A DNA stretch of 64,000 nt from assembly GCF_003113495.2 (NCBI RefSeq), contig NZ_CP084506.1, positions 310,001 through 374,000 on the forward strand, given 5' to 3'. The translations under genes and the position numbers were made by a program. Under the pieces are notes generated by a model. It was not told the DNA's origin. It saw only the letters and a list, made by a program, of their open reading frames with translations, and ran no database searches. The stretch is from Edwardsiella tarda ATCC 15947 = NBRC 105688 (GTDB lineage Bacteria; Pseudomonadota; Gammaproteobacteria; Enterobacterales; Enterobacteriaceae). Positions 1 through 12,296 of this stretch are shown here, one piece after another; the first letter of the stretch is position 1, and each line of letters starts with the position of its first letter.

Positions 1-231
1 GTTAAGATCAGTGAGCTGTCTGAAGAGCAAATCGAGAAGCTGCGTGACGAAGTCGCCAAATACAGTGTAGAAGGCGATCTGCGTCGTGAGATTACCCTGA
101 GCATCAAGCGTCTGATGGATCTTGGTAGCTATCGTGGTTTACGCCATCGTCGTGGTCTGCCGGTTCGCGGTCAGCGTACTAAGACCAACGCACGTACCCG
201 TAAGGGCCCGCGTAAACCGATCAAGAAATAG
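1..231 (+). CDS. rpsM: 30S ribosomal protein S13 (3' part)
   Basis: The window opens inside this gene; frame 1 is open from base 1 to a TAG at 229-231 and gives the last 76 residues of S13. The basic C-terminal tail is clear ([14 protein letters not shown], then [13 protein letters not shown]). S13 sits in the head of the 30S subunit and contacts the P-site tRNA and the 50S subunit. It is the first gene of the alpha operon; its start, and the S4-binding leader that autoregulates the operon in enterics, lie outside the window. rpsK follows after 16 bases. Confidence 0.97.
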   Translation, partial: VKISELSEEQIEKLRDEVAKYSVEGDLRREITLSIKRLMDLGSYRGLRHRRGLPVRGQRTKTNARTRKGPRKPIKK

Positions 232-244
232 TCGGGGTGATTGA

Positions 245-1288
<1,044 letters not shown>

Positions 1289-1313
1289 AGCTTAGTACCA
1301 AAGAGAGGACACA

Positions 1314-2303
1314 ATGCAGGGTTCTGTGACAGAGTTTCTAAAACCGCGCCTGGTAGATATCGAGCAACTGAGTTCGACGCACGCCAAGGTGACCCTTGAG
1401 CCGTTAGAGCGTGGCTTTGGCCATACTCTTGGTAACGCACTGCGCCGTATTCTGCTTTCATCCATGCCGGGTTGCGCGGTGACCGAGGTTGAGATTGATG
1501 GTGTACTGCACGAGTACAGCACCAAAGAAGGCGTACAGGAAGATATCCTGGAAATCCTGCTCAACCTGAAAGGGCTGGCGGTGAAAGTTCAAGGCAAAGA
1601 TGAAGTAATTCTTACCCTGAATAAATCTGGCATTGGCCCTGTGACTGCAGCCGACATCACCCACGACGGTGATGTCGAAATCGTCAAGCCGCACCATGTG
1701 ATCTGTCACCTGACCGATGAGAACGCATCTATCAATATGCGTATCAAAGTTCAGCGTGGTCGTGGTTATGTGCCGGCGTCTGCCCGAATTCATTCGGAAG
1801 AAGATGAGCGCCCAATCGGCCGTCTGCTGGTTGACGCCTGCTACAGCCCTGTAGAGCGTATTGCCTACAATGTTGAAGCAGCGCGTGTTGAGCAGCGTAC
1901 CGACCTGGACAAGCTGGTCATCGAGATGGAAACCAACGGTACCATTGACCCGGAAGAGTCAATTCGCCGTGCGGCAACTATCCTGGCTGAACAACTGGAA
2001 GCTTTCGTTGACCTGCGTGATGTACGTCAGCCGGAAGTGAAAGAAGAGAAGCCTGAGTTCGATCCGATCCTGCTGCGCCCTGTTGACGATCTGGAATTGA
2101 CTGTCCGCTCTGCGAACTGCCTGAAGGCAGAAGCTATCCACTACATCGGTGATCTGGTACAGCGTACCGAGGTTGAGTTGCTGAAAACGCCTAACCTGGG
2201 TAAAAAATCTCTTACTGAGATTAAAGACGTGCTGGCCTCACGCGGTCTGTCTCTGGGCATGCGCCTAGAAAACTGGCCGCCGGCAAGTATCGCTGACGAG
2301 TAA
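1314..2303 (+). CDS. rpoA: RNA polymerase alpha subunit
   Basis: 329 residues, as in E. coli. The N-terminal domain (about 1-235) dimerises and nucleates assembly of beta and beta-prime; the C-terminal domain (about 250-329) binds UP elements and activators such as CRP. Diagnostic stretches are the dimerisation-domain segment [20 protein letters not shown] and the C-terminal DNA-binding helices around [29 protein letters not shown] ribosome-binding site precedes the ATG. It lies between rpsD and rplQ in the alpha operon. Confidence 0.99.
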
Positions 2304-2319
2304 CTGGATCACAGGTTAA

Positions 2320-2730
<411 letters not shown>

Positions 2731-2751
2731 TTTGCTAAAGCATTAAGAAAG

Positions 2752-2776
2752 CCGGGCCTTTGGCCCGGTTTTTTTA
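2752..2776 (+). terminator. Intrinsic terminator of the alpha operon
   Basis: A perfect 7-bp stem CCGGGCC / GGCCCGG with a TTT loop is followed by eight T residues. It lies just after rplQ and ends the ribosomal protein operon. Confidence 0.95.
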
Positions 2777-2848
2777 TTGTATTTTTTTACCCTTTCATTT
2801 CCCTTCCTCTGGCTTTACTCTGCAGATAACGAGTTAAGCGAGATCATT

Positions 2849-3223
2849 ATGTCGATTATCGATGAGTGGGCCGAGCGTCATATTGCTGAGGCTCAGGCAC
2901 GCGGTGAGCTTTCTGCCCTACCCGGTGAAGGACGCCCCTTGTGTCTGGATGATGATAGTCATATCCCCGCTGAGTTGCGGGCAGGGTATCGCCTGTTGAA
3001 AAATGCCGGTTGTTTACCTCCGGAATTGGAACAGCGGCGCGAGGCGCTCTCCCTGGCCGAGATGTTGCGCGGCATTCAAACGGATCACCCCGACTACAGT
3101 GCGTTGAGTAAACGTCTGGCATTACTGGAGCTACGTCTGCGTCAGGCGGGAATGGATACGGCCTTCCTGCGCGGTAGTTATGGTGTATTACTACGCGACC
3201 GACTGTGTAAAAGCGAGGAGTAG
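2849..3223 (+). CDS. yhdN: DUF1992 (DnaJ-homologue-like) protein, YhdN family
   Basis: Encodes 124 residues from the ATG at 2849 (MSIIDEWAERHIAEAQARGE). The open frame extends upstream to 2777, but that part starts inside the terminator region and reads as hydrophobic nonsense, so I chose the ATG with the AGCGAG stretch before it. The motif ARGELSALPGEGRPL is the signature of the DUF1992 family, which is annotated as DnaJ-homologous but has no settled function. The order rplQ-yhdN-zntR is the E. coli order. The stop is 2 bases before the zntR start, so the two are probably cotranscribed. Confidence 0.9.
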   Translation: MSIIDEWAERHIAEAQARGELSALPGEGRPLCLDDDSHIPAELRAGYRLLKNAGCLPPELEQRREALSLAEMLRGIQTDHPDYSALSKRLALLELRLRQAGMDTAFLRGSYGVLLRDRLCKSEE

Positions 3224-3225
3224 CG

Positions 3226-3690
3226 ATGTATCGCATAGGGCAATTGGCAAAACTGGCTGGTGTGACACCGGATACCATTCGCTATTATGAGAAGCAGCAG
3301 ATGATGGCGCATGAGGTGCGTACCGAGGGCGGTTATCGCTTGTATAGTGACGCCGATCTGCAGCGTCTACGCTTTATTCGCTATGCTAAGCACCTAGGTT
3401 TGCCGCTGGAGGCGATTCGCGAGTTACTCTCTATTCGCGTCGATCCGGCACACCACACTTGCCAAGAGTCAAAGGCCATCGTGGAGCGCCGGTTGCGTGA
3501 GGTTGAGGAGAAACTGCGAGAATTGGAACATATGCGTGATTCGTTGCGGCGTCTTAGCGACGCTTGCTGCGGCACCGCACACAGTAGCGCGTATTGTTCG
3601 ATTCTGGAGGCCTTGGAGAGTGGGGCGGAGGCGTTGTTGCCACGAGTCGATCTGCGCGGCCACTTCACCTCCTCTTCTTCGCTGGGTTAG
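3226..3690 (+). CDS. zntR: MerR-family zinc-responsive regulator ZntR
   Basis: 154 residues. MerR-type winged helix at the N-terminus (MYRIGQLAKLAGVTPDTIRY), then a dimerisation helix and a C-terminal metal loop. All residues used for zinc in E. coli ZntR are present at the same positions: C79, C114, C115, H119 and C124. This makes ZntR the best call over CueR or other MerR members. In E. coli it activates zntA, the zinc/cadmium/lead export ATPase, by untwisting a 20-bp promoter spacer; zntA is not in this window. It follows yhdN by 2 bases and is convergent with mscL. Confidence 0.93.
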   Translation: MYRIGQLAKLAGVTPDTIRYYEKQQMMAHEVRTEGGYRLYSDADLQRLRFIRYAKHLGLPLEAIRELLSIRVDPAHHTCQESKAIVERRLREVEEKLRELEHMRDSLRRLSDACCGTAHSSAYCSILEALESGAEALLPRVDLRGHFTSSSSLG

Positions 3691-3715
3691 CCGCATCGGC
3701 GGTATGGCGATGCGG
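3691..3715. terminator. Hairpin between convergent zntR and mscL
   Basis: An 8-bp perfect stem CCGCATCG / CGATGCGG with a 9-base loop sits directly after the zntR stop. There is no T-run on either strand, so it is at best a weak bidirectional terminator. The whole zntR-mscL gap is only 45 bases. Confidence 0.5.
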
Positions 3716-3735
3716 CCTCATCGCCGGATGGCGGG

Positions 3736-4152
3736 TTAGGGCTGTTTATCTTGCTGTGCCTTTAGCAGATCACGGATCTCACTCAAGAGTACCGTTTCGG
3801 CGCTGGGTGCCGGTGGTGCGGCAGGCGCCTCGGCCTTCTGGCGACGTAGCTTGTTCATCAGCTTAATCGCCATAAAGATGGCGAAGGCGACGATGACAAA
3901 GTCGAAGATGGTCTGAATGAACTGGCCATAGTTGACGACCACGGCGGGGGCTCCATTGGCGGCTTCACGCAGCACCCAGTGAAACTGTTTGAAATCGACC
4001 CCACCGATCAATAGCCCCAGAACTGGCATGATCACATCGCCGACCAGAGAAGAGACGATCTTGCCAAATGCGGCGCCGATGATGACACCCACGGCCATGT
4101 CGACCACATTGCCGCGCATGGCGAACTCGCGGAACTCTTTTAGTAAGCTCAT
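3736..4152 (-). CDS. mscL: Large-conductance mechanosensitive channel MscL
   Basis: 138 residues from the start [20 protein letters not shown]; the frame continues 13 codons upstream, but this start matches the family N-terminus exactly. Inner-membrane pentamer that opens under extreme membrane tension to release solutes. The first transmembrane helix (about 15-42, with [18 protein letters not shown]) lines the gate, the second is about 75-98 ([20 protein letters not shown]), followed by a charged cytoplasmic helix [11 protein letters not shown]. It lies downstream of trkH on the same strand after a 65-base gap, convergent with zntR. Confidence 0.96.
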   Translation of the reverse strand: MSLLKEFREFAMRGNVVDMAVGVIIGAAFGKIVSSLVGDVIMPVLGLLIGGVDFKQFHWVLREAANGAPAVVVNYGQFIQTIFDFVIVAFAIFMAIKLMNKLRRQKAEAPAAPPAPSAETVLLSEIRDLLKAQQDKQP

Positions 4153-4217
4153 AGCTACCCCCACAACAAATCCTACTCTAAGTGTAATCACTCGCCGCCA
4201 CTTTGCTAGGCGGCGGA

Positions 4218-5663
4218 TCAGCGCTTCCAGAAGCTAGGGAAGAATAGCACCAGCATGGTCATAACCTCGAGGCGGCCAAGCAGCATACCGAGCGCCAAGG
4301 CCCATTTGGCGACATCGGGCAGCGGGGCGAAGTTGCCGCTTGGCCCGATGAGTGGCCCCATCCCCGGGCCGACGTTGGCCATCGCGGTCATGGCGCCGGT
4401 GATCGCCGATAACGCATCGACACCGCAGAGACCCAGCACGGCGGCGATCAGCATGGTAATGGCGATGAATGCCATCATAAAGGCGATGACCGAGCGGCTG
4501 ACTTCGTTGGTAATTGGCCGGTTATTGTAACGGCGTGGGAATACGGCATTGGGATGGATCAGCTTGCGCACCTCGATGTGCAGGCTTTCAAAGCCAATCT
4601 GTACCCGGAACATCTTGATCCCACCGGCGGTAGAGCCGGAGCAGCCGCCCAGTAGCATCACCGAGGCGAACAGCACGGTGGTGAAGGGGGTCCACTGATC
4701 GAAGTTACCTAGCGAATAGCCAGTCGTCGATAGGATGTTAATCAGGTTGAAGAAGGCGATACGTAAACTGTCTTCGAAGTCGAAGACGTGTTTGTGCCAT
4801 AACCATAGGGTAAGGATCAGTCCGACGATCAGCACGAAGCGACTGAAGCCGACTAGCTGTTGATCGCGAAGTAATGCCTTTAGACTGCGCTGGCGTAGTG
4901 CTTGGATAAACAAGAGGAACGGCAGCGAACCGAGGAACATAAAAATAATCGCGTTCCATTGCGCCAACACGGAGTAGGCGGCCATCGACTTATCATTGGT
5001 CGAGAAACCGCCGGTGGAGATAGTGGCAAAGGCGTGATTGACCGCGTCGAAGTTGCTCATCCCGGCGTAACGATAGCCGAGATAACACAGGAAGGTAAGC
5101 ACGGCGTACACCGCCATGATGCCTTTGGCGACATCCTTCATGCGGGGTGAGGATTTCTCCGACCAGTCGGAGGATTCGGTGTGGAAGAGGCGCATCCCCC
5201 CAACGTCGAGGAAGGGGAGAATAGCGACCGCCATGACAATAAAGCCAACCCCCCCCATCCACTGGAGTAACGAGCGCCACAACAGTACGCTCGGCTCCAT
5301 CTGATTGAGATTCGAGAGTACGGAGGAGCCGGTCGTGGTTAACCCGGACATGGTCTCGAAGAAGGCATCGGTAAAGGTGATGTGCTTGATGAACACGAAG
5401 GGCAATGCGCCGAAACAACAGGCTGTCAGCCATGCCAGGGTGGTGGTCAGGAACATATCACGGATGCGCAGATAGAACTTCTGCCCGCGTCCTTGGGCGA
5501 TGAGAAACAGCGCGATCAGGTGCGTAATGATCACCGCCTGAAGGAACTCGTAGACGCCACCAGTACCGGTGAGCAGTGCATAGAGTAGCGGCACATACAT
5601 CAGTAGTGCCACCTTCGACAGCATCATCCCCAGGATATAGAGAACGGAACGATAGTTGAGCAT
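4218..5663 (-). CDS. trkH: Trk potassium uptake channel subunit TrkH
   Basis: 481 residues (483 in E. coli TrkH), highly hydrophobic with about ten transmembrane segments. The four pore-loop repeats typical of Trk/Ktr channels can be seen: [30 protein letters not shown] and [14 protein letters not shown]. It imports K+ through the inner membrane and needs the cytoplasmic gating ring TrkA. Here trkH starts 8 bases after the trkA stop, which indicates one transcript and coupled expression of channel and regulator; in E. coli the two genes are far apart. Confidence 0.96.
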   Translation of the reverse strand: MLNYRSVLYILGMMLSKVALLMYVPLLYALLTGTGGVYEFLQAVIITHLIALFLIAQGRGQKFYLRIRDMFLTTTLAWLTACCFGALPFVFIKHITFTDAFFETMSGLTTTGSSVLSNLNQMEPSVLLWRSLLQWMGGVGFIVMAVAILPFLDVGGMRLFHTESSDWSEKSSPRMKDVAKGIMAVYAVLTFLCYLGYRYAGMSNFDAVNHAFATISTGGFSTNDKSMAAYSVLAQWNAIIFMFLGSLPFLLFIQALRQRSLKALLRDQQLVGFSRFVLIVGLILTLWLWHKHVFDFEDSLRIAFFNLINILSTTGYSLGNFDQWTPFTTVLFASVMLLGGCSGSTAGGIKMFRVQIGFESLHIEVRKLIHPNAVFPRRYNNRPITNEVSRSVIAFMMAFIAITMLIAAVLGLCGVDALSAITGAMTAMANVGPGMGPLIGPSGNFAPLPDVAKWALALGMLLGRLEVMTMLVLFFPSFWKR

Positions 5664-5671
5664 AGCCGTAG

Positions 5672-7048
5672 TTACAAAAAGAAAGGACTGGGCTGAAACA
5701 GGCGTTCCACGTCGGAGATGAACTTCTTATCCGTCAGGAACATGATCACGTGATCCCCCTGTTCGATCTTGGACTCACGGTTGGCGATCAACACGTCATC
5801 CCCGCGTACGATGGCACCGATAGTAGTACCGGGCGGCAGCTTGATCTCCTCGACGCGTCGCCCCACCACCTTGGAGGTTGTTTCGTCACCATGAGCTATG
5901 GCCTCGATGGCCTCTGCCACACCACGGCGCAGTGAGGAGACGCTGACGATATCGGCCTTGCGGACATGGCCGAGCAGGGCAGAGATGGTTGCCTGCTGTG
6001 GAGAGATGGCGATATCGATCACGCTGCCTTGTACTAGATCGACGTAGGCGCTGCGCTGGATCAGTACCATCACCTTCTTGGCGCCGAGGCGTTTGGCCAG
6101 CATGGCGGACATGATGTTGGCTTCGTCATCATTGGTCAGGGCGATGAAGACATCGACTTGATCGATATGCTCCTCAGTCAGTAGTTCCTGGTCGGAGGCG
6201 TCACCATAGAAGACGATGGTGTCGTGCAACTTCTCGGCCAGTTCGGCGGCGCGCTGAGCATTGTGTTCGATCAGCTTGACGCTGTAATCCTTCTCCAATC
6301 GCTGTGCCAGACCGGCGCCGACGTTACCGCCACCGACGATCATGATACGTTTATAGGGTTTCTCTAGGCGCTGTAACTCACTCATTACGGCACGGATGTT
6401 GTGCGAGGCGGCGACGAAGAAGACCTCATCGCCAGCCTCGATCACCGTCGATCCTTGTGGCCGGATGGGGCGATCTTGGCGGAAGATCGCCGCTACACGG
6501 GTATCGATGTGCGGCATGTGCTCTTTCAGCGAGGTTAGAGCATTACCGACCAGCGGCCCGCCATAATAGGCCTTCACCGCCACTAGGCCGACCTTACCTT
6601 CGGCGAAGTTAACCACCTGCAGTGCCCCCGGGTACTCGATCAGACGATAGACATAGTCGGTGACCAGTTGCTCGGGCGCGATCAGGTGATCGATGGGAAC
6701 CGCCTCGGGATTGAACAGGCGCTCATGTTCACGGATATATTCGGTTGAACGAATACGCGCGATACGGTTGGGGGTGCTAAACAGGGAATAAGCGATCTGA
6801 CAGGCGATCATGTTGGTTTCATCCGAGCTGGTCACGGCGACCAGCATGTCGGCATCATCGGCGCCAGCCTCACGCAACACGCGAGGATGCGAGCCGTACC
6901 CCTGTACCACGCGCAGATCGAATTTATCCTGTAGCTGGCGCAGGCGATCGCTGTTGGTATCGACGATGGTGATATCGTTGTTCTCACCCACCAGGTTTTC
7001 CGCCAGAGTTCCCCCCACCTGGCCGGCACCTAATATGATAATTTTCAT
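5672..7048 (-). CDS. trkA: Trk potassium uptake regulatory subunit TrkA
   Basis: 458 residues, as in E. coli. Cytoplasmic, NAD(H)/nucleotide-binding peripheral subunit gating TrkH. It has two tandem RCK (Rossmann) repeats: the first begins [19 protein letters not shown], the second around residue 233 with [19 protein letters not shown]. Each is followed by a TrkA-C domain. The gene is downstream of rsmB on the minus strand, with a small hairpin in the 52-base gap, and directly upstream of trkH. Confidence 0.97.
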   Translation of the reverse strand: MKIIILGAGQVGGTLAENLVGENNDITIVDTNSDRLRQLQDKFDLRVVQGYGSHPRVLREAGADDADMLVAVTSSDETNMIACQIAYSLFSTPNRIARIRSTEYIREHERLFNPEAVPIDHLIAPEQLVTDYVYRLIEYPGALQVVNFAEGKVGLVAVKAYYGGPLVGNALTSLKEHMPHIDTRVAAIFRQDRPIRPQGSTVIEAGDEVFFVAASHNIRAVMSELQRLEKPYKRIMIVGGGNVGAGLAQRLEKDYSVKLIEHNAQRAAELAEKLHDTIVFYGDASDQELLTEEHIDQVDVFIALTNDDEANIMSAMLAKRLGAKKVMVLIQRSAYVDLVQGSVIDIAISPQQATISALLGHVRKADIVSVSSLRRGVAEAIEAIAHGDETTSKVVGRRVEEIKLPPGTTIGAIVRGDDVLIANRESKIEQGDHVIMFLTDKKFISDVERLFQPSPFFL

Positions 7049-7072
7049 GATGCTTTTCTCTGCTTAGCGCGA

Positions 7073-7093
7073 GTCGCCCAGCGGGTGGGCGAC
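7073..7093 (-). other. Intercistronic hairpin between rsmB and trkA
   Basis: A perfect 8-bp stem GTCGCCCA / TGGGCGAC with a 5-base loop lies in the 52-base gap between rsmB and trkA. It has no T-run, so processing or mRNA stability is more likely than full termination. Confidence 0.45.
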
Positions 7094-7100
7094 CGACGGA

Positions 7101-8393
7101 TTATGCTTTTATCAGCTTAGCGTAAAAGAAGCCGTCCCCGCCCTCGGACTGGGGTAAATACTGTAGGCCGGGTTGCTGGGCGTCACCGGTTTCCGCGAGG
7201 CGCGCGTCGTCGTGGTGCGCCAGAAAGGCGAGGATCTGCTCCCGATTTTCCTGTGGCAGGACAGAACAGGTGGCATACACCATGACACCGCCCGGTTTCA
7301 GCAGAGGCCAGACGGCTTCGAGGATCTCGCGTTGTAAGGCGGCTAATTCGGCAATATCGCTATCGCGCCGTAGCCACTTGATGTCGGGATGACGGCGAAT
7401 GACCCCCGTCGCAGAACAGGGGGCATCCAGTAGAATGCGATCGAACTGACGTCCATTGGCCCAGGCGTCGGGGGTTCGGCCATCGCCGCAGCGGACTTCG
7501 GCCTGTTGTTGCAAGCGTTGAAGATTCTCCCGCACACGTTTGAGTCGTTGCTCATCGGCATCGACGGCCAGTAGCTGCGCCTTGGGCGCGGCTTCGAGAA
7601 TATGGGTCGTCTTACCGCCTGGGGCACAGCAGAGATCGAGGATCTGTTCGCCATCGTGCGGATCGAGTAGATCGACGCAATGTTGTGCGCTGGCGTCCTG
7701 CACCGTGACCCATCCGTGTTCGAATCCCGGTAGGCGTGTTACCGGCTGTGCCGCCAGTAGACGGATGGCATCGGGGAAGTGGTCATGTGCCACCGCTTCA
7801 ATGCCAGCCTGCTGTAACAGAGTGAGGTAGGCGTCGCGGGTATGATGGCGGCGATTAACACGCAACCACATCGGTGGACGCTGGTTATTGGCCTCGACAA
7901 TCGCAGGCCATTGCTCCGGGTAGGCGTGTTGCAGACGCTTGAGCAACCATGAGGGGTGTAACCAGTGGCTAGCATGTTGTTGAGACTGAAGCAGTAGAGC
8001 CTCTTGTTGGCGTTGGAACTGGCGCAGCACGCCATTGATCAGCCCCTTGAGCTGCGGCCGTTTGAGGGCGGTTGCCCCATCGACCGTTTCGGCCAGGGCG
8101 GCATGGGGTGGGATACGGGTATACACGAGTTGATACAGGCCAACCATCAGCAGGTAATGAAGCGGACGTTGTTTGCCGGTCAGTACCTTGGCCATCAACT
8201 GTTGTAGGATCCATTCCAGCTGCGGCAATACGCGTAAGGTGCCGAAGCATAGCTCCTGTAACAGGGCGCGATCTTTTTCGCTGAGCGATTGGGCGGCGCT
8301 GGGCAGGACACTACTCAGAGATTGTCCCTGATCGAGGACAGCACTCAGCGTGCGGGCGGCGATAGCGCGCAGGTTATAGGACGTAGTTTTCAT
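7101..8393 (-). CDS. rsmB: 16S rRNA m5C967 methyltransferase RsmB
   Basis: 430 residues from the ATG at 8391-8393 ([20 protein letters not shown]); the frame runs 8 codons further, but this start matches the family length (429 in E. coli). N-terminal NusB-like domain (about 1-140), then a Rossmann SAM-dependent methyltransferase with SAM loop [15 protein letters not shown]. The two catalytic cysteines are in [16 protein letters not shown] and [12 protein letters not shown]. It methylates C967 of 16S rRNA. It lies in the conserved order def-fmt-rsmB-trkA. Confidence 0.96.
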   Translation of the reverse strand: MKTTSYNLRAIAARTLSAVLDQGQSLSSVLPSAAQSLSEKDRALLQELCFGTLRVLPQLEWILQQLMAKVLTGKQRPLHYLLMVGLYQLVYTRIPPHAALAETVDGATALKRPQLKGLINGVLRQFQRQQEALLLQSQQHASHWLHPSWLLKRLQHAYPEQWPAIVEANNQRPPMWLRVNRRHHTRDAYLTLLQQAGIEAVAHDHFPDAIRLLAAQPVTRLPGFEHGWVTVQDASAQHCVDLLDPHDGEQILDLCCAPGGKTTHILEAAPKAQLLAVDADEQRLKRVRENLQRLQQQAEVRCGDGRTPDAWANGRQFDRILLDAPCSATGVIRRHPDIKWLRRDSDIAELAALQREILEAVWPLLKPGGVMVYATCSVLPQENREQILAFLAHHDDARLAETGDAQQPGLQYLPQSEGGDGFFYAKLIKA

Positions 8394-8505
8394 GGATGCA
8401 AGAGACCGTCGCTGCAAGTTAAGTCGAATATGGCCTGGAGTTTATCACGGATTGGGGCAGAAATGGCGCATTGGACACGCCGCGTCGGAGGGCGCTTTAG
8501 CGAGG

Positions 8506-8527
8506 TAGCCCGGCGTTCACCGGGCTA
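8506..8527 (-). other. Intercistronic hairpin between fmt and rsmB
   Basis: A perfect 8-bp stem TAGCCCGG / CCGGGCTA with a 6-base loop lies right after the fmt stop in the 141-base fmt-rsmB gap. With no T-run it could only be a weak terminator or a processing site. Nothing else was recognised in that gap. Confidence 0.45.
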
Positions 8528-8534
8528 AGGATGC

Positions 8535-9482
8535 TTAGTCGAGGAGGGTTCCCGCGAGGAAACTCTCTTTGCGTGAGTTGAGCAGATCACGGGCGGCCAT
8601 GCTTTTCTTACCGGCAGGCTGCAGCTGAGTTAACAACAGGATACCCTGGGCCGTCGCGACGGCGATCCCTTGCTTATCGGCCCCGACGATCGTGCCTGGC
8701 TGTGCGTCGCTCTCTTGATGAAGGACGTTTGCCCCCCAGACCTTCACCGGTTGTCCTTCCAGCATGAAGAAGCTGACAGGCCAAGGGTTGAAGGCTCGGA
8801 CACAACGCGCTAACTGCTCGGCAGGGAGTTGCCAATCTAGGCGTGCCTCCTCCTTGCTCAGCTTCTCGGCGTAGCAGGCGAGTGCATCGTCCTGTTGCTG
8901 TGCCTGGGCACGGCCATCGGCGAGTTGAGCCAGCGTCGTTAGCAACCCTTGGGGACCCAGCTCGGCCAACTTATCGTACAGGGTAGCGCTGGTATCTTCT
9001 TGAGTGATTGGACAGGCCAGTTTCAGCAACATCGCACCAGTATCCAGGCCGGCGTCCATCTGCATAATGGTAACGCCCGTCTCCGCATCACCCGCCCAGA
9101 GGGCGCGTTGGATCGGCGCCGCCCCGCGCCAGCGCGGGAGCAGGGAGCCATGTACGTTGATACAACCCAGACGCGGCATATCCAGTACCGCCTGAGGGAG
9201 GATCAGGCCGTAGGCCACGACGACCATCACATCAGCCTGTAAGTCGGCGACCAGCTGTTGGTTTTCGGCGGGCCGTAATGATGCTGGCTGGAAGACAGGC
9301 AGTGCATGTTGCTCTGCGAGTGCCTTTACCGGGCTGGGTGTCAGCTTGTTACCGCGCCCCGCCGGGCGATCGGGTTGGGTAAATACCCCGACGATCTGGT
9401 GTTCAGAGCCGAGCAATGCCGCGAGATGGCGAGCGGCGAAATCGGGCGTACCGGCAAAAATGATACGAAGCGATTGAGACAC
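8535..9482 (-). CDS. fmt: Methionyl-tRNA formyltransferase
   Basis: 315 residues, as in E. coli. It formylates initiator Met-tRNA with 10-formyl-tetrahydrofolate. The N-terminal Rossmann catalytic domain carries [18 protein letters not shown] and the active-site motif [20 protein letters not shown] with the conserved asparagine and histidine; the C-terminal beta-barrel binds tRNA. It starts 18 bases after the def stop, forming the def-fmt pair that couples adding and removing the formyl group. Confidence 0.97.
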   Translation of the reverse strand: MSQSLRIIFAGTPDFAARHLAALLGSEHQIVGVFTQPDRPAGRGNKLTPSPVKALAEQHALPVFQPASLRPAENQQLVADLQADVMVVVAYGLILPQAVLDMPRLGCINVHGSLLPRWRGAAPIQRALWAGDAETGVTIMQMDAGLDTGAMLLKLACPITQEDTSATLYDKLAELGPQGLLTTLAQLADGRAQAQQQDDALACYAEKLSKEEARLDWQLPAEQLARCVRAFNPWPVSFFMLEGQPVKVWGANVLHQESDAQPGTIVGADKQGIAVATAQGILLLTQLQPAGKKSMAARDLLNSRKESFLAGTLLD

Positions 9483-9500
9483 GGGAATACCTGCCTTGAA

Positions 9501-10016
9501 TTAGTTAGCGGAGCGAGCCTGCTGTTTGTACAGCTTCTCCAGCTTTTGACGGATGCGTTGGCGCTTCAGCGGCGACAGGTAGTCGATAAACAGCTTACCC
9601 ATCAGATGATCCATCTCATGCTGGATGCAGATAGCCAACAGACCGTCGGTCTCCAACTCAAAAGGCTTGCCATCACGATCCAGCGCACGCACGGTGATCG
9701 TCTCGGCACGCGGCACTAGCGCTCGCTGTTCGGGAACAGAAAGGCACCCCTCTTCGATACCGGTTTCGCCACCCTTTTGCAGCAGTTCGGGGTTAATCAG
9801 CACTAGGCGCTGATCGCGGTTCTCCGAGATATCGATGACGATAATACGTTGGTGAATATCTACCTGAGTGGCAGCCAGGCCAATGCCCTCCTCGGCGTAC
9901 ATGGTCTCGAACATATCGTCGACAATACGCTGGATTTCGGGCGTCACTTCATTTACCGGCTTAGCAATGGTGCGAAGCCGCTCATCGGGAAAATGTAATA
10001 CCTGCAATACCGCCAT
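9501..10016 (-). CDS. def: Peptide deformylase
   Basis: 171 residues. Removes the N-formyl group from nascent proteins using a catalytic metal, usually Fe2+. All three family motifs are present: GIGLAATQ at 44-51, EGCLSVP with metal ligand C91, and QHEMDH with ligands H133 and H137 and catalytic E134. First gene of the minus-strand run def-fmt-rsmB-trkA-trkH, divergent from dprA with a 123-base gap holding the promoters. Confidence 0.98.
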   Translation of the reverse strand: MAVLQVLHFPDERLRTIAKPVNEVTPEIQRIVDDMFETMYAEEGIGLAATQVDIHQRIIVIDISENRDQRLVLINPELLQKGGETGIEEGCLSVPEQRALVPRAETITVRALDRDGKPFELETDGLLAICIQHEMDHLMGKLFIDYLSPLKRQRIRQKLEKLYKQQARSAN

Positions 10017-10139
10017 AAATCTCTTTAAACTTCCTCTGGGTTAGGGAATGATTTTCACTCCTATTCTAGACAGTTCTCCCCCCGATTGACAGTATTGTTC
10101 ACCGATTGAACACATAGGCCGCAGCGTGCCGGGGGGTGG

Positions 10140-11252
10140 ATGGAGAGCAATGAGATTTGGCTGCGTCTAGCCCAGGTGAGGGGGATCAAGGCGGGGCATC
10201 TCGTTCCGTTAGCGCACGTCTTATCTCAGGGGATGGATCTAGGCGCACGCTTGCTGCGTAGCGGCTTACTGCCGATGCAACAGCGGCAATTTTGGTCGGC
10301 TCATGGGATCGCGGATGCCTTGGCGTGGTTGGCCTCAGGGGAGGGGGAGATGCTGACGTTAGAGGATAGCGCCTACCCCAGCGCCTTGCGTCAGCTCGAC
10401 GATGCGCCGCCAGTACTCTTTGTGCGTGGTAATGGCGTCCATTTATCTGCGCCAGCGCTGGCTATCGTTGGCAGTCGGACACCGAGCGCCTATGGTCAGG
10501 AACAGGCACAGTTCTTCGCCCGGATGTTGGCCGCCAGTGGGCTGACGATCGTCAGCGGTTTGGCATTTGGTATCGATGCCATGGCTCACCGTGGGGCGCT
10601 ATCGGCCGAGGGAAAGACCGTCGCCGTGTTGGGGAGTGGGCCCGATATCATCACGCCGATGGCGCATCGGGGATTAGCACAGACAATCCTGGCGGCGGGG
10701 GGTACGGTGATTTCTGAATTCTTTCCAGGGTGTGGCGCTCGGCCCAGCCACTTTCCGCGTCGTAATCGTATCATCAGTGGCTTAAGCCTAGGTGTCTTAG
10801 TCGTCGAAGCGACGTTGCGCAGCGGATCGCTGATCACGGCGCGTCTGGCGTTGGAGCAGGGGCGTGAAGTTTTCGCTATTCCCGGTGATCTGGGGAATCC
10901 GCAGAGTGCCGGTTGTCACTGGCTGATCCAACAGGGCGCCTACCTGTGTGCCAGCCCGGCAGATCTCCTCGAACAACTCAATGGGTCGCTACATTGGTTG
11001 CCTCCACCTGCCGCAGACAATATTTCTCACTGTGAGGGCGATGCTCAATTGCCATTTGCCGAGGTGTTGGCTAACGTAGGGGACGAGGTGACAACTATTG
11101 ACGCTGTCGCCGAACGCATCGGCCGATCTGTGCCAGACGCAGCAGTTGCCCTGCTCGAGCTGGAGTTAGCAGGATGGATTAAGGCAGTGTCCGGCGGCTA
11201 TGTCCGAGTGAAGAGGGCTGGCCATGTTCGACGTACTCATGTACCTATTTGA
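10140..11252 (+). CDS. dprA: DNA-processing protein DprA/Smf
   Basis: 370 residues. DprA loads RecA on single-stranded DNA during natural transformation; its role in enterics is less clear. The Rossmann core carries [16 protein letters not shown], the signature [16 protein letters not shown] and [21 protein letters not shown]-terminal winged-helix domain (about 300-370) is present. The start codon is the ATG at 10140, preceded only by a G-run. The 3' end overlaps smg by 29 bases, so the genes are translationally linked. Confidence 0.95.
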   Translation: MESNEIWLRLAQVRGIKAGHLVPLAHVLSQGMDLGARLLRSGLLPMQQRQFWSAHGIADALAWLASGEGEMLTLEDSAYPSALRQLDDAPPVLFVRGNGVHLSAPALAIVGSRTPSAYGQEQAQFFARMLAASGLTIVSGLAFGIDAMAHRGALSAEGKTVAVLGSGPDIITPMAHRGLAQTILAAGGTVISEFFPGCGARPSHFPRRNRIISGLSLGVLVVEATLRSGSLITARLALEQGREVFAIPGDLGNPQSAGCHWLIQQGAYLCASPADLLEQLNGSLHWLPPPAADNISHCEGDAQLPFAEVLANVGDEVTTIDAVAERIGRSVPDAAVALLELELAGWIKAVSGGYVRVKRAGHVRRTHVPI

Positions 11253-11694
11253 GACCTATATCCACACGACGGCCGGGATGCACATCGATCAGGATAAGCT
11301 GACCGATGATTTGACCAGCGCGGGTTTTGAACGTGGGGATATCTTCCGAGCACTGAACTGGCTAGAAAAGCTGGCAATGATGCAGGAAGAGGGGAATGTA
11401 AGTCTGCCGGTGGCGGATCCGCATGCGTTGCGGATTTACACCGCGGAAGAAATGGCCTGTCTAGATAGTGAGTGCCGTGGATTCCTGTTGTTTTTGGAGC
11501 AGATCCAACTGTTGACGCCAGAGATCCGTGAGATGGTGATCGATCGGGTGATGGCGTTGGAGATCGATCAGTTTGAGTTGGATGATCTGAAATGGGTCGT
11601 GTTAATGGTGCTCTTTAACGCCCCAGGGCATGAGAATACCTATCGGCAAATGGAAGAACTCCTGTTTGAGGTTCATGAAGGTCACCTGCATTGA
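11224..11694 (+). CDS. smg: Smg family protein (DUF494)
   Basis: 156 residues, acidic and mostly helical, starting [20 protein letters not shown]. The Smg/DUF494 family always lies next to dprA in gamma-proteobacteria and has no established function. It overlaps dprA by 29 bases and precedes yrdD by 37 bases. No transmembrane segment or catalytic motif is visible. Confidence 0.9.
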   Translation: MFDVLMYLFETYIHTTAGMHIDQDKLTDDLTSAGFERGDIFRALNWLEKLAMMQEEGNVSLPVADPHALRIYTAEEMACLDSECRGFLLFLEQIQLLTPEIREMVIDRVMALEIDQFELDDLKWVVLMVLFNAPGHENTYRQMEELLFEVHEGHLH

Positions 11695-11731
11695 GTGGAT
11701 GGCCAGTTAGTTTATTGAAAGAAATAACGTT

Positions 11732-12292
11732 ATGACGCAAGGCACATTATTTGCTGCCAAGAAAAATGAGCCATGCCCGGAGTGTGGAGCCGATCTGGTG
11801 ATCCGCAATGGTAGGCATGGCCCTTTTTTGGGCTGTTCCCGCTATCCAGAGTGCCAATATATCCGCGCGCTGAAATCTGCCGATGGACATATTGTGAAGG
11901 TTCTGGAGGGGCAGCCATGTCCGCAGTGTGGCGATGTGCTGGTACTACGCCAGGGGCGCTACGGTATGTTTATCGGCTGCCACAATTATCCGCAGTGTGA
12001 ACATACAGAGGCGATCGATAAGCCGGATGAGACGCGACTCGACTGCCCGCAATGTGCGAAGGGAAAATTGCTCCAGCGCCGTTCGCGCTATGGCAAGACA
12101 TTCTATGCCTGTGAGCGTTATCCCGAGTGCCAGTTTAGCCTGAATTTAAAACCCATCGCCGGCACTTGCCCGCATTGCCATTACCCACTCTTAGTCGAGA
12201 AGAAAGGTGCGGGTGGAGTACGGCGCTATTGCGCCAGTAAGTGCTGTGGCAAGGCAGTCGATGCGCGCGGCGACGAATCGGTAGAATCATAA
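11732..12292 (+). CDS. yrdD: Topoisomerase I-type zinc-ribbon protein YrdD
   Basis: 186 residues made mostly of three or four C4 zinc ribbons of the type found at the C-terminus of bacterial topoisomerase I. Repeats include [42 protein letters not shown] and [21 protein letters not shown], ending with CPHCHYPLL. No topoisomerase catalytic domain is present. It probably binds single-stranded DNA; its physiological role is not settled. It lies between smg and tsaC, as in E. coli. Confidence 0.92.
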   Translation: MTQGTLFAAKKNEPCPECGADLVIRNGRHGPFLGCSRYPECQYIRALKSADGHIVKVLEGQPCPQCGDVLVLRQGRYGMFIGCHNYPQCEHTEAIDKPDETRLDCPQCAKGKLLQRRSRYGKTFYACERYPECQFSLNLKPIAGTCPHCHYPLLVEKKGAGGVRRYCASKCCGKAVDARGDESVES

Positions 12293-12296
12293 GACA

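Noticed and set aside
2777..2848. Upstream extension of the DUF1992 gene to 2777
   Set aside because: Starts at the end of the alpha-operon terminator; the ATG at 2849 fits the family start.
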